Source: Aurantiacibacter spongiae (GTDB lineage Bacteria > Pseudomonadota > Alphaproteobacteria > Sphingomonadales > Sphingomonadaceae). Taken from it: a stretch of 64,000 nucleotides of DNA. Made by a program: the position numbers and the translations under genes. The notes under the pieces were generated by a model, which worked only from the letters and a program-made list of their open reading frames with translations, was not told where the DNA came from and did not search any database. Numbering within the stretch: the first letter of the stretch is position 1; each line of letters starts with the position of its first letter. This document shows positions 36,239 to 44,918 of the stretch, piece by piece. The stretch is from positions 1,984,001 through 2,048,000 of the forward strand of contig NZ_RPFZ01000001.1 in assembly GCF_003815535.1 (NCBI RefSeq), given 5' to 3'.

Positions 36239-37287
36239 CAGGCTGCGCCCGGCGCCCCCGACTGCGTGTTCGCCCTCGTCTGTCCGAAGGGCGTAGTCGC
36301 GCCGCAACCGGGAAAGACGCCGTAATGGTTTTGAAAATCGCCGATGAAGTCGAAATGCGGGGCAAAGCGCGTGTCGGCGAGCATTGTCCAGCTATTCCCG
36401 CAGACCGGGAAGACCCGCCCCGCCTCTATGGAATGGTGCGCGTCCAGATCGAACACGCGCCGCGCGCCGGGGACGGTTCCGCGATAGACGACGGCCTGCC
36501 CGTAATCCTCGCACTGCGGTTCCAGATCGCCGAGCCGGAACAGCCGGTAGGTGGCGGAGACGAAGGCGATACTGCCAAGCTTCGCCGCCACGTCGGCGTC
36601 CCCGATAGCGAGCGGCCGGTCGGTCACTAGGCGCGGGTCGGCGAAGCCGGCAGCCTTGGCGATCCGGTCGAAATCGCCCCAGTAGAGCGCGCCCGAAAGA
36701 CATTCCCCGTGCAGCACCGGATCGTCCCGAAGATGCGCGGGTACGCGGCGGTCGGCATAGACGTCCGAGAAATACAGTTCCCCGCCCGGCTTCAGCAACC
36801 GATGGGCAGCCGCGAAGACGGCCGGCTTGTCGGCAACGAGGTTGATGACGCAGTTGGAGACAATGACATCGAAACTCGCAGGTTCGAGCCCCAGCTCGTC
36901 CAGCCGTTCGATATCGCCTTCGACGAAATCGACATTGGCGTAGCCGAAGCGGTCGGCGTGCCAATCGAGATGGGCGCGGGCGACGGCGAGCTGTTCGGGG
37001 GTGGCGTCGACACCGGTGACGTGACCGTCCGGCCCGACGAGTTGCGCCAGCAGGTAGGCATCCTGCCCGCTGCCCGATCCCAGGTCGAGCACGCGGCATC
37101 CGTCCAGCAGTTGCGGCACCACCAGGCCGCAGCCGTAATAGCGGGCCTTCACCTCCTCGTGCACGTTGGCGAGCGCGTTGCGCACCGCGTCGGGCGGCGT
37201 TTCGAACGTGCAGCAGGCATCGGTGCGCAGGTCCGCCGATCCGCCCAGCACCTTGCCGTAATAGCGGCGCGAATTTTCCAGGTTCAT
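36232..37287 (-). CDS. arsM: ArsM-type arsenite S-adenosylmethionine methyltransferase
   Basis: Methylates As(III) stepwise to mono-, di- and trimethyl species. The 351-residue protein starts MNLENSRRYYGKVLGGSADL and has the SAM motif D-L-G-S-G-S-G-Q-D-A-Y (68-78). Cysteines at 25, 53 (Y-Y-G-C-G), 146 (S-N-C-V-I-N-L) and 196 (G-E-C-L-S-G-A-L-Y-W) match in context and largely in spacing the four conserved cysteines of characterised ArsM. The last two residues are a Cys pair. It is divergent from the flavoprotein gene (93-base gap) and coupled to the SDR gene. No ArsR gene is seen nearby. Confidence 0.92.
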   Translation of the reverse strand: MNLENSRRYYGKVLGGSADLRTDACCTFETPPDAVRNALANVHEEVKARYYGCGLVVPQLLDGCRVLDLGSGSGQDAYLLAQLVGPDGHVTGVDATPEQLAVARAHLDWHADRFGYANVDFVEGDIERLDELGLEPASFDVIVSNCVINLVADKPAVFAAAHRLLKPGGELYFSDVYADRRVPAHLRDDPVLHGECLSGALYWGDFDRIAKAAGFADPRLVTDRPLAIGDADVAAKLGSIAFVSATYRLFRLGDLEPQCEDYGQAVVYRGTVPGARRVFDLDAHHSIEAGRVFPVCGNSWTMLADTRFAPHFDFIGDFQNHYGVFPGCGATTPFGQTRANTQSGAPGAACC

Positions 37288-37380
37288 GCGGCGTCTCGCA
37301 TCCTCGATGGGGGGTTTCCCGGAATACATGCCAAGGTTCGGGTTCGTTTCCCAGCCCCGATCCGGTATCGCGTCTGGCGA

Positions 37381-38796
37381 ATGGACTATTCCCATGACGT
37401 TATCGTGATCGGCGGCGGCGCGGCGGGCCTGACCGCGGCGGGCGGGTGCGCGCTGTTCGGCCTGCGTGTGGCGCTGATCGAAAGCGGGGCGATGGGCGGG
37501 GAATGCCTCAATACCGGCTGCGTGCCGTCCAAGGCCCTGATCGCCGCAGCCGCCCGCGCGGCGGAGGCCCGCGTCGAGGAGCGGGCGGGCGTCACCATTG
37601 CCGCGCCCGACATCGACTGGCGGGGCGTGCGCGCCTTCGTCCGGCGCGCCATCGCCGACATCGCCCCGCATGACAGCCAGGACCGGTTTGAGGACATGGG
37701 CTGCGAGGTCATCCGCGAGCATGCGCGCCTGACCGGGCCGAAGACGGTCGAAGCCGGCGGACGCACACTGTGCGCGCCGCGCATCGTGGTCGCCACCGGC
37801 AGCGAGCCGGCGGTGCCGCCGGTCGAGGGGCTGGCGCAGGTGCCCTACCTGACGAACGAGACCCTGTTCGACCTGGACGAACGGCCCGAACACCTCGTGA
37901 TCCTGGGCGGAGGCAATGTCGGCATGGAGATGGCGCAGGCCTTTCGCCGGCTGGGCAGCGACGTGACCGTGATCGAGGCGAACGCCATCATGGGCCGCGA
38001 CGACCGCGATTCGGTCGCCGTCCTTGTCGCAGCGATGAAAGCCGAGGGCGTCGCCTTCGTGCAGGGCAAGGTGAACCGGGTATCGCGCCAGGGCGGCGGC
38101 GTGTCCGTGGAAGTCGGGGGCGGGACAACTCTCCTGGCGAGGCACCTGCTCGTCGCAACGGGTCGCCGGGCGCGGACCGGCGGGCTCGGGCTGGAGGAGC
38201 TCGGGATCGCGATGGGCGACAACGGCATTGCGGTCGATGCACGCCGCCGGTCCAGTCTGAAGCACATCTACGCCATCGGCGATTGCCGCGACGGACCCCG
38301 GCTGACGCACGTATCGGCGTACGAGGGATCGAACGTCGCGCTCGAGATCGCGCTGGGTGTTCCTGCCCGGGTCGACTGGCGCGCCCTGCCGTGGTGCACC
38401 TACACCTCTCCCGAGGTGGCGCAGGTTGGCCTGACCGAAAGCGAGGCGCGCAAGCGCTATGGCGACAGGGTGACGGTGGTGCGCGAACCCTTCGACGATA
38501 ACGAGCGCGCGATTGCGGAAGGGCGCACGAGGGGCCACATCAAGCTGATGCTGAAGGGGAAAAAGGTCGTCGGTGCCAGCATTTGCGGAGAGCGGGCCGG
38601 CGAGTTGCTGCTGCCCATCGGTCAGCTTATCACCGGCAAGGCCAGCACGTTCGCGCTGGGAAGCGCGGTCGTCGCCTATCCGACGCGCGCCGAGATCCTG
38701 AAGGCCGCCGCGTTCAGCGCATGGGAGCCGACCGTCTTCGGCACCTGCCCCCGCCGCTGGGCCGGACTGGTGCAGAAAATGCGGCGGGCGCGCTGA
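37381..38796 (+). CDS. MerA-like FAD pyridine-nucleotide disulfide oxidoreductase
   Basis: A 471-residue class I flavoprotein: FAD motif I-G-G-G-A-A-G (10-16), redox-active Cys42 and Cys47 in G-G-E-C-L-N-T-G-C-V-P-S-K, NAD(P) motif I-L-G-G-G-N-V-G-M-E and second FAD motif Y-A-I-G-D-C. In the dimerisation domain the usual H-P-T-x-x-E dyad reads A-Y-P-T-R-A-E, with Tyr replacing the catalytic His, as in mercuric-reductase-like members. It lacks the N-terminal HMA domain and a C-terminal Cys pair of MerA. Its TGA overlaps the radical SAM start, so the two act together. An arsenic-related reduction is inferred from context. Confidence 0.88.
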   Translation: MDYSHDVIVIGGGAAGLTAAGGCALFGLRVALIESGAMGGECLNTGCVPSKALIAAAARAAEARVEERAGVTIAAPDIDWRGVRAFVRRAIADIAPHDSQDRFEDMGCEVIREHARLTGPKTVEAGGRTLCAPRIVVATGSEPAVPPVEGLAQVPYLTNETLFDLDERPEHLVILGGGNVGMEMAQAFRRLGSDVTVIEANAIMGRDDRDSVAVLVAAMKAEGVAFVQGKVNRVSRQGGGVSVEVGGGTTLLARHLLVATGRRARTGGLGLEELGIAMGDNGIAVDARRRSSLKHIYAIGDCRDGPRLTHVSAYEGSNVALEIALGVPARVDWRALPWCTYTSPEVAQVGLTESEARKRYGDRVTVVREPFDDNERAIAEGRTRGHIKLMLKGKKVVGASICGERAGELLLPIGQLITGKASTFALGSAVVAYPTRAEILKAAAFSAWEPTVFGTCPRRWAGLVQKMRRAR

Positions 38797-39788
38797 TGGC
38801 AAACCGATCGAAAGCTCGCAACAAGCCTGCCGGCGCTTCCCCTTTCGCGGTGGAAGGGCAGCGGCTGGGCCGCGCCAAGTTCGCCGATCCGGACGTGACC
38901 GCGGACGGTTCGGCGCGCGCCAGCGTCTCGCTGCGCAAACTCGACACGCTGTGGTTCGCCACCGGCACGCTGTGCAACCTCGCCTGCGCCAACTGCTATA
39001 TCGAAAGCAGCCCGACCAACGACGCGCTGATCTACATGGAGGGCCGCCACGTCTCGCATTTCCTCGACGAGATCGAGGCCGAGGGCCGACCGTTGCGTGA
39101 AATCGGGTTCACCGGCGGCGAGCCGTTCATGAATCCCGACATCGTCGCGATGCTGGAGGAAGGGCTGGAGCGCGGATACGAGGTTCTCGTTCTCACCAAC
39201 GCGATGAAACCGATGCGCCGTCACGAGGCCGCGCTGATCGATCTGCGCCGGCGGTTCGGCGACCGGCTGACCCTGCGCGTCTCCATCGATCACCATACCC
39301 GCGCCGTGCATGAGGCGGAGCGCGGACCGGGAACGTGGGAGATCATGCTGGACGGGCTGCGCTGGTTGTCGGCAAACGGCTTTTCGATCGCCGCTGCAGG
39401 GCGCAGCGTGGCGGGCGAAACCGCCGAGCTGGCGCGACGCGCCTACGGCCTGCTGTTCGCGCGCGAAGGCATCGCGATCGACGCCGCCGACCCGTCGCGC
39501 CTGGTCCTGTTTCCGGAAATGGACGCGGATGCCGACGTGCCGGAAATCACCACCGAGTGCTGGTCCATCCTGGGCAAGTCGCCGGACGCGGTGATGTGTT
39601 CCAGCAGCCGCATGGTCGTGCACCGCAAGGGCGAGCCGGCCCCGCGCGTCGTCGCCTGCACGCTTCTGCCCTACGATCCGCAGTTCGATCTGGGAGCCAG
39701 CGTCGCCGAGGCGGACCGCGAAGTGCCGCTCAACCATCCGCACTGCGCGCGCTTCTGCGTGCTCGGCGGGGCAAGTTGTTCGGCATGA
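38796..39788 (+). CDS. Radical SAM protein of the arsenic cassette
   Basis: A 330-residue radical SAM enzyme. The [4Fe-4S] motif C-N-L-A-C-A-N-C has Cys60, 64 and 67, followed by Y-I-E-S-S-P-T-N-D and F-T-G-G-E-P (105-110). The C-terminus is cysteine-rich (V-V-A-C-T-L-L-P-Y-D, H-P-H-C-A-R-F-C-V-L-G-G-A-S-C-S), suggesting a second cluster. Arsenosugar ArsS transfers 5'-deoxyadenosine to dimethylarsenite; this protein holds the same genomic place but its C-x3-C-x2-C context (C-Y-I-E-S-S-P) differs from the C-H-V-D-A-G/S-P context I recall for ArsS, so it may be a different subfamily. The ATG overlaps the upstream TGA. Confidence 0.82.
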   Translation: MANRSKARNKPAGASPFAVEGQRLGRAKFADPDVTADGSARASVSLRKLDTLWFATGTLCNLACANCYIESSPTNDALIYMEGRHVSHFLDEIEAEGRPLREIGFTGGEPFMNPDIVAMLEEGLERGYEVLVLTNAMKPMRRHEAALIDLRRRFGDRLTLRVSIDHHTRAVHEAERGPGTWEIMLDGLRWLSANGFSIAAAGRSVAGETAELARRAYGLLFAREGIAIDAADPSRLVLFPEMDADADVPEITTECWSILGKSPDAVMCSSSRMVVHRKGEPAPRVVACTLLPYDPQFDLGASVAEADREVPLNHPHCARFCVLGGASCSA

Positions 39789-39825
39789 GCCGGACCTTTT
39801 GCGTTCGCCGGCGCGTTTGGCCTGC

Positions 39826-40260
39826 ATGACTGCTTCCAGAACGCTCGCCCCTCTCGCTCCTCTCGCCGCGGCGGCCATCGCCCTGTCGCCTGCCGCCGCG
39901 CTCGCCCAGACCAGCATAGACGGCGTCTACCGCGACCAGGATGGCTATACCGAGATCACGGTGGCGCCGTGCGGCAACGCCCGCTGCGGCACGATCGCGC
40001 GGATCATCCGCATGAAGGAAGGCGAAACGAACCGCGATCGGCACAACGACGATCCGGCGCTCAGGGACCGCCCGATCACGGGCATCAAGGTGCTGAAGAA
40101 CCTGCGCTGGGACGATGGCGCCTGGCGCGGCCAGGTCTATAATCCGGAAGATGGCGGCACCTACCGCGCCGTCGTCAATCCCGGCGACGATGGCGGGCTG
40201 GAGGTGAAGGGCTGCGTCACGCTGTTCTGCCGCACGGTCGACTGGCCGCGAGCTCGCTGA
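39826..40260 (+). CDS. DUF2147-domain secreted protein
   Basis: A 144-residue protein with a signal peptide (MTASRTLAPLAPLAAAAIAL, ending A-A-A-L-A-Q) and a DUF2147 beta-barrel-like domain (I-D-G-V-Y-R-D-Q-D-G-Y-T-E-I-T-V, G-K/R-I-Y-N-P-E-D-G-x-T-Y type motif seen as V-Y-N-P-E-D-G-G-T-Y, and the late L-E-V-K-G-C). Two Cys pairs may form disulfides. ATG 39826 begins the signal. Function unknown. Confidence 0.85.
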   Translation: MTASRTLAPLAPLAAAAIALSPAAALAQTSIDGVYRDQDGYTEITVAPCGNARCGTIARIIRMKEGETNRDRHNDDPALRDRPITGIKVLKNLRWDDGAWRGQVYNPEDGGTYRAVVNPGDDGGLEVKGCVTLFCRTVDWPRAR

Positions 40261-40309
40261 CACCCTCTTGACCGGCCGGAACGCGCCGTCTAGAGGCGCG
40301 GCCCTGCAT

Positions 40310-40383
40310 TGCCCCGTCGTCTAATGGTAAGACTACGGACTCTGACTCCGTCAATTGAGGTTCGAATCCTCACGGGGCATCCA
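40310..40383 (+). tRNA. tRNA-Gln (CTG anticodon)
   Basis: A complete cloverleaf. Acceptor TGCCCCG pairs with CGGGGCA, then discriminator T and encoded CCA (40381-40383). The anticodon stem ACGGA/TCCGT encloses loop CTCTGAC, giving anticodon CTG. The T arm carries GGTTCGAATCC. It lies between the DUF2147 and LOG-family genes. Confidence 0.97.
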
Positions 40384-40458
40384 GCATCCATCGCAGGCTT
40401 TGCGGCGGGCGCGCTTCGCTCGCGGGACCGGCTGCCTGCGCCGGACAGGAGAGAGACG

Positions 40459-41397
40459 CTGAGCGCGAAGACCGACCAAGATCCCGCCACACCGGACCAG
40501 CCGGACAAGGATCTGACCGACCACAAGTTCTACCACGCCGACATGGAGGCAGGGTTCGCCGACAAGTCGGACCCGGGCACGCCGCAGACGCGCCATCCGG
40601 CCTATCGCCTGGCGTTTCGCGACCAGGATTTCCTGCTGCGCGAGGAACTGCGTCCGGTCCGCTTCCAGCTCGAATTGCTGAAGCCCGAAATGGTGCTGGA
40701 CGAGGCCCGCGTCGGGTCCACGCTGGTGATGTACGGTTCCGCCCGCATCCCCCCGCCCGAAGCGCAGGAGGAAGCGCTCAAGCAGGCCGAGCAGCTACCC
40801 GAGGACGAGGCGCTGGTGGTCCGCAACCTCGTCGCCAAGAGCAAGTACTACGCCGAAGCCTACCGTCTTTCGCGCATGGTCAGCGAGAAGAGCATCGTGG
40901 AGGACGGCAAGCGGCAATTCGTGATCTGTTCGGGCGGCGGGCCGTCGATCATGGAGGCCGCCAATCGCGGCGCCAGCGACGCGGGTGCCGAAAGCATCGG
41001 CCTCAACATCATCCTGCCCCACGAACAGGCACCCAATACCTACGTCACGCCCTATCTGTCGCTGAACTTCCACTATTTCGCCCTGCGCAAGATGCACTTC
41101 CTGCTGCGTGCCCGGGCGGTGGCGGCGTTCCCGGGCGGGTTCGGCACGTTCGACGAACTGTTCGAACTGCTGACCCTGGTGCAGACCGGCAAGATGAAAC
41201 CCATTCCCATCCTGCTCTACGGCAAGGATTTCTGGAACCGTGTGATCGATTTCGAGGCTTTGGCCGAGGAAGGCACGGTCAGCCGCCGCGATCTCGATCT
41301 CATCACCTGGTGCGAAACGGCCGAGGAAGGATGGCAGGCGATCCGCGACTTCTACGAGATCGAGGACGGCAACGGCGAGATGCAGGCCGGCGACTGA
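40459..41397 (+). CDS. LOG-family protein (TIGR00730-like), probable CTG start
   Basis: A Rossmann-fold protein with the nucleotide motifs C-S-G-G-G-P-S-I-M-E-A-A-N-R-G and P-G-G-F-G-T-F-D-E, the mark of LOG proteins that release nucleobases from nucleotide monophosphates. No ATG, GTG or TTG lies in frame between the tRNA-Gln gene and 40543. CTG 40459 has AGGAG exactly seven bases upstream, whereas ATG 40543 has no ribosome site. I therefore call the CTG start, giving 312 residues with a polar N-terminal extension (S-A-K-T-D-Q-D-P-A-T). With ATG 40543 it would have 284. Confidence 0.82.
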   Translation: MSAKTDQDPATPDQPDKDLTDHKFYHADMEAGFADKSDPGTPQTRHPAYRLAFRDQDFLLREELRPVRFQLELLKPEMVLDEARVGSTLVMYGSARIPPPEAQEEALKQAEQLPEDEALVVRNLVAKSKYYAEAYRLSRMVSEKSIVEDGKRQFVICSGGGPSIMEAANRGASDAGAESIGLNIILPHEQAPNTYVTPYLSLNFHYFALRKMHFLLRARAVAAFPGGFGTFDELFELLTLVQTGKMKPIPILLYGKDFWNRVIDFEALAEEGTVSRRDLDLITWCETAEEGWQAIRDFYEIEDGNGEMQAGD

Positions 41398-41474
41398 CCC
41401 GCGATCGCTACCCGGTTTGCGCAGCGGACCGCCTGCCGGTAAGGGCGGAGCGGGACAGGCGGGAAGGGTAGCGA

Positions 41475-42629
41475 ATGGACGGGTCGGGCTCAGCGCGCAT
41501 CAACCGGGGCGGCTTCCTGCTGTTCGCCGCGCTCGTCTCGGCAGCGCTGCTCTATACCGTATGGCCGTTCGTCTGGGCGCTGTTCTGGGCGGCGCTGGCG
41601 GCTATCATGTTCCGCCCGCTGGTCGATGCGGTGCGCCCCGTCGTGGGCGGAGAGAACCGCGCGACCCTGCTCACGCTCCTCATCATCACCTTTGCCGTGG
41701 TCGTGCCGGCGATCGTGATCGGATCCATCGTCGTGAGGCAGGCGACGCAGGTCTATGTGCTGCTGCGCGATGGCGGAGGGATCGACGCCGCCGGCTGGTT
41801 CGACCGCGCGCACGCCTTCCTGCCCGAACAGGCGCGTGTCGCGCTCGACCGGTCGGGCTATGGCGACTACGCCGTAATCGAGGCGCGCCTATCGGAATTC
41901 CTGCGCGATTCGCTGGGTCTGATCGCCCGCAGGGCGGTCGATATCGGCGGTAATGTCTTCGCCTTCGTGCTGACCTTCATCGTGGGGTTTTACACCAGCT
42001 ATTTCCTGCTTCGCGACGCGCCGCGCCTCGGCCGCGCGATCCGGGATGCGCTGCCACTCGACCCCGCCGCCTCGATGCGGCTGTGCGACAGCTTTCTTTC
42101 CGTCGTGCGCGCGACGATCAAGGGGTCGGTGGTGGTGGGCGTGGTGCAGGGGTTTCTTGGCGCGATCACCTTCTGGATCGTCGACCTGCCGTCGGTCGCG
42201 CTGTTCGGCGTCCTCATGGCGATCCTCTCGCTGGTTCCCGCTCTGGGTCCGGCGATCGTCTGGATACCCGCCGCGGCCTACCTGCTGCTGAGCGGAGCGG
42301 TATGGCAGGGACTGGTGGTCATCGCCTCGGGTGTTCTGGTGATCGGCATGGCCGACAACATCCTGCGTCCGATTCTGGTGGGCCGCGATACCGGCCTGCC
42401 CGACTGGGTCGTGCTCGTCACCACGCTGGGCGGCATCGCCATGTTCGGCCTGTCGGGAATCGTCATAGGCCCGGTGGTGGCGGCGCTGTTCCTCGTCAGC
42501 GTGTCGATCCTGGGAGAAATGCGCGGAATCGCCTCCGGCGAAGCCGTGCGCGAAGGCGATTTCAAAGCGGCGGAGGAAGGCGCGTCAGCGGAAGCCGCGA
42601 CGGTCGAGCCAGGTCCGGAAACGACCTAG
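41475..42629 (+). CDS. AI-2E-family transporter (first copy)
   Basis: A 384-residue inner-membrane protein with about eight helices: paired N-terminal helices, a soluble segment (about 95-155), then the conserved D-N-I-L-R-P-I-L-V-G-R and a final G-P-V-V-A-A-L-F helix. AI-2E proteins include Na+/H+ antiporters and exporters of unclear substrate. ATG 41475 is used. The 3' end overlaps the convergent thiD by four bases. Confidence 0.88.
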   Translation: MDGSGSARINRGGFLLFAALVSAALLYTVWPFVWALFWAALAAIMFRPLVDAVRPVVGGENRATLLTLLIITFAVVVPAIVIGSIVVRQATQVYVLLRDGGGIDAAGWFDRAHAFLPEQARVALDRSGYGDYAVIEARLSEFLRDSLGLIARRAVDIGGNVFAFVLTFIVGFYTSYFLLRDAPRLGRAIRDALPLDPAASMRLCDSFLSVVRATIKGSVVVGVVQGFLGAITFWIVDLPSVALFGVLMAILSLVPALGPAIVWIPAAAYLLLSGAVWQGLVVIASGVLVIGMADNILRPILVGRDTGLPDWVVLVTTLGGIAMFGLSGIVIGPVVAALFLVSVSILGEMRGIASGEAVREGDFKAAEEGASAEAATVEPGPETT

Positions 42630-43378
42630 CGCACCGCCTGATGGCCGAGCGGCCCGTTGCCGCCGCCAAAGCCCGGCGCACGCTTCATCGCCTCGCGCAC
42701 GAAGGTCCGCGCCGCGCCGACGGCCTTGTCCAGTGGCAGACCACGGGCGAGGTGGAAGGCAATCGCGCTCGACAAGGTACAGCCGGTGCCATGCGTATGG
42801 CGCGTGACGATGCGGGCATCGGACCACACCTCGTCGGGCATTCCGGGGCGCACGAGTCTGTCCTCGACCATCGGTCCGTCGGCATCGCCGCCCTTGGCGA
42901 GATAGGCAACGCCGCGCGCAACCATCGCGGACGGACCGCCCAGCGCCGCCAGTTCGGGCACGTTGGGCGTGGTCAGCGTGCCGAGTTCCATCAGCCATTC
43001 GAACACCTCCACGGTGGCCGCATCGGCCAGCACCGCTCCGCTGGTGGCGACCATGACTGGGTCGAACACGATCGGAGCGCCGCAATCCTCCAGCCTGTCG
43101 GCCACGACTTCCGCGATATCAGCGCTTCCCAGCATGCCGATCTTCACGGCCTCGACGCCGATATCTTCCACGCAGGCATCGATCTGGGCGGCGACGAAAT
43201 CGGGCGAGCACGGCGCCACGCCGCGCACGCCGTGCGTATTCTGGGCTGTCAGGGCGGTGATCGCGGTCATCGCGTAGCCACCCAGCATGGTGATCGTCTT
43301 GATGTCCGCCTGAACGCCCGCGCCGCCCGATGAATCGGACCCGGCTATGGCAAGGATGCGGGGCGGGCGGCTCGTCAT
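42626..43378 (-). CDS. thiD: Hydroxymethylpyrimidine/phosphomethylpyrimidine kinase
   Basis: Phosphorylates HMP and HMP-P for thiamine synthesis. The 250-residue ribokinase-fold protein shows I-A-G-S-D-S-S-G-G-A-G-V-Q-A-D-I-K-T at the N-terminus, D-P-V-M-V-A-T-S-G, and the catalytic G-T-G-C-T-L-S-S-A-I-A. No ThiE fusion is present. It lies 18 bases downstream of glmM on the same strand. Confidence 0.95.
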   Translation of the reverse strand: MTSRPPRILAIAGSDSSGGAGVQADIKTITMLGGYAMTAITALTAQNTHGVRGVAPCSPDFVAAQIDACVEDIGVEAVKIGMLGSADIAEVVADRLEDCGAPIVFDPVMVATSGAVLADAATVEVFEWLMELGTLTTPNVPELAALGGPSAMVARGVAYLAKGGDADGPMVEDRLVRPGMPDEVWSDARIVTRHTHGTGCTLSSAIAFHLARGLPLDKAVGAARTFVREAMKRAPGFGGGNGPLGHQAVR

Positions 43379-43396
43379 CGCACTGGCCCTGTCCGC

Positions 43397-44734
43397 TCAG
43401 ACCGCCGCCCGCACCGCGTCGCAGACGTGATCGACCACGCGCTCCACCTCGGCCTCGTCGTCACCTTCCGCCATGACACGGATCAGCGGCTCGGTGCCGG
43501 ACTTGCGGATGACCAGGCGACCGTTCGCACCAAGCTCCCCCTTGGCCGAAGCGATGGCGTCCTGCACGCCGTCCGTTTCCAGCGGGTCGCCCCCGTCGTA
43601 GCGAACGTTCTTGAGCAGTTGCGGCACCGGGTCGAACAGGTGCAGCATCTCGCTTGCCGGGCGGCCGGTCCGCACCAGCGCGGCGAGCACCTGCAACGCG
43701 GCGACCGTGCCATCGCCGGTCGTCGCGTGATCGAGCAGGATCATGTGACCCGACTGCTCCCCGCCGACATTGTAGCCGCCCGATTTCATTGCTTCGAGCA
43801 CGTAGCGGTCGCCGACCTTGGTTCGCACGAGGTCCAGCCCCTCGCCCTTCAGGAAGCGTTCCAGGCCGAGATTGGACATGACCGTGGCGACCACGCCGCC
43901 CCCCGTCAGCCGTCCGTCCTTCGCCCAGCGGCTGCCGATCAGGGCCATGATCTGGTCGCCGTCGACTGGCCGCCCCTTCTCGTCGATGACGATGAGCCGG
44001 TCGGCATCTCCGTCGAGCGCGATCCCGAGATCGGCGCTTTCCTCGACCACGCGGGCCTGCACGGCGGCGAGCGAGGTGGAGCCGACGCCGTCATTGATGT
44101 TGAGCCCGTCCGGCGCGACGCCCATCGCCACGACTTCCGCGCCAAGTTCCCAGATCGCGGTCGGGGTGACGTTGTAGGCAGCGCCGTGTGCGCAATCGAC
44201 GACGATCTTTAGTCCGTCGAGCCGGCAATCGGGCGGTAGCGATTGCTTGACCGCGTGGATGTAGCGACCGCGCGCGTCCTCGATCCGCCTGGCGCGGCCG
44301 ATGGCATCGCCCTCGGCCAGCTTCTGGCTTTGCGCCATCCGCGCCTCGATCCGCTCCTCGTCCTCGTCGGACAGCTTGAAGCCGTCGGGACCGAACAGCT
44401 TGATGCCGTTGTCGGCATAGGCGTTGTGGCTGGCGGAGATCATGACCCCGATATCGGCACGCATCTCGCGCGTCAGCAGGGCGACGGCGGGGGTGGGGAG
44501 CGGGCCGGTCATGATGACGTCCATGCCCACGCTGGTGAAGCCGGCGACCAGCGCATTTTCCATCATGTAGCCGGACAGGCGCGTATCCTTGCCGATGACG
44601 ACCCGATGCTTGTGCTCGCCGCGCAGGAAATGCGTGCCCGCCGCCTGCCCGACGCGCATCGCGGTATCGGCGTTGAGCTTGCCGGCGTTGGCGCGGCCGC
44701 GAATGCCGTCCGTGCCGAAATAGGTGCGTCCCAT
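43397..44734 (-). CDS. glmM: Phosphoglucosamine mutase
   Basis: Converts glucosamine-6-phosphate to glucosamine-1-phosphate for peptidoglycan and LPS precursors. The 445-residue length is exactly typical. It starts [13 protein letters not shown], with the phosphoserine loop M-I-S-A-S-H-N, the metal loop D-G-D-A-D-R, G-G-E-Q-S-G-H and R-K-S-G-T-E-P near the end. ATG 44734 fits the family N-terminus. Divergent from sodB. Confidence 0.97.
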   Translation of the reverse strand: MGRTYFGTDGIRGRANAGKLNADTAMRVGQAAGTHFLRGEHKHRVVIGKDTRLSGYMMENALVAGFTSVGMDVIMTGPLPTPAVALLTREMRADIGVMISASHNAYADNGIKLFGPDGFKLSDEDEERIEARMAQSQKLAEGDAIGRARRIEDARGRYIHAVKQSLPPDCRLDGLKIVVDCAHGAAYNVTPTAIWELGAEVVAMGVAPDGLNINDGVGSTSLAAVQARVVEESADLGIALDGDADRLIVIDEKGRPVDGDQIMALIGSRWAKDGRLTGGGVVATVMSNLGLERFLKGEGLDLVRTKVGDRYVLEAMKSGGYNVGGEQSGHMILLDHATTGDGTVAALQVLAALVRTGRPASEMLHLFDPVPQLLKNVRYDGGDPLETDGVQDAIASAKGELGANGRLVIRKSGTEPLIRVMAEGDDEAEVERVVDHVCDAVRAAV

Positions 44735-44880
44735 GTCGTGATTGGCCCTTCTGTCCGGTCTGATCTGCGGCCTGCTCAATGCCCGCCCGGACCGGCAAAG
44801 TCACGCGTGGACCCGGTACAGTGGTGACTCGCCGCGAAAATACGCGGATCGTGCAACTTGTGGGGTATCTCGCGCATTGG

Positions 44881-44895
44881 TTGGGTGACACCCAA
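44881..44895. promoter_or_regulatory. Perfect 7+1+7 palindrome just upstream of sodB
   Basis: TTGGGTGACACCCAA is an exact inverted repeat with a single-base centre, ending 23 bases before the sodB ATG and 6 bases before its AGGAAGG ribosome site. A one-base loop cannot make a stable RNA hairpin, so it reads better as a protein-binding operator controlling sodB. The regulator is unknown. Confidence 0.45.
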
Positions 44896-44918
44896 TCAAC
44901 AGGAAGGACGAAACCGAC

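Noticed and set aside
36709-37380. Long N-terminal extension of the flavoprotein frame upstream of 37381
   Set aside because: The 224 extra codons lie antisense to arsM and have no homology; ATG 37381 starts exactly at the FAD motif.
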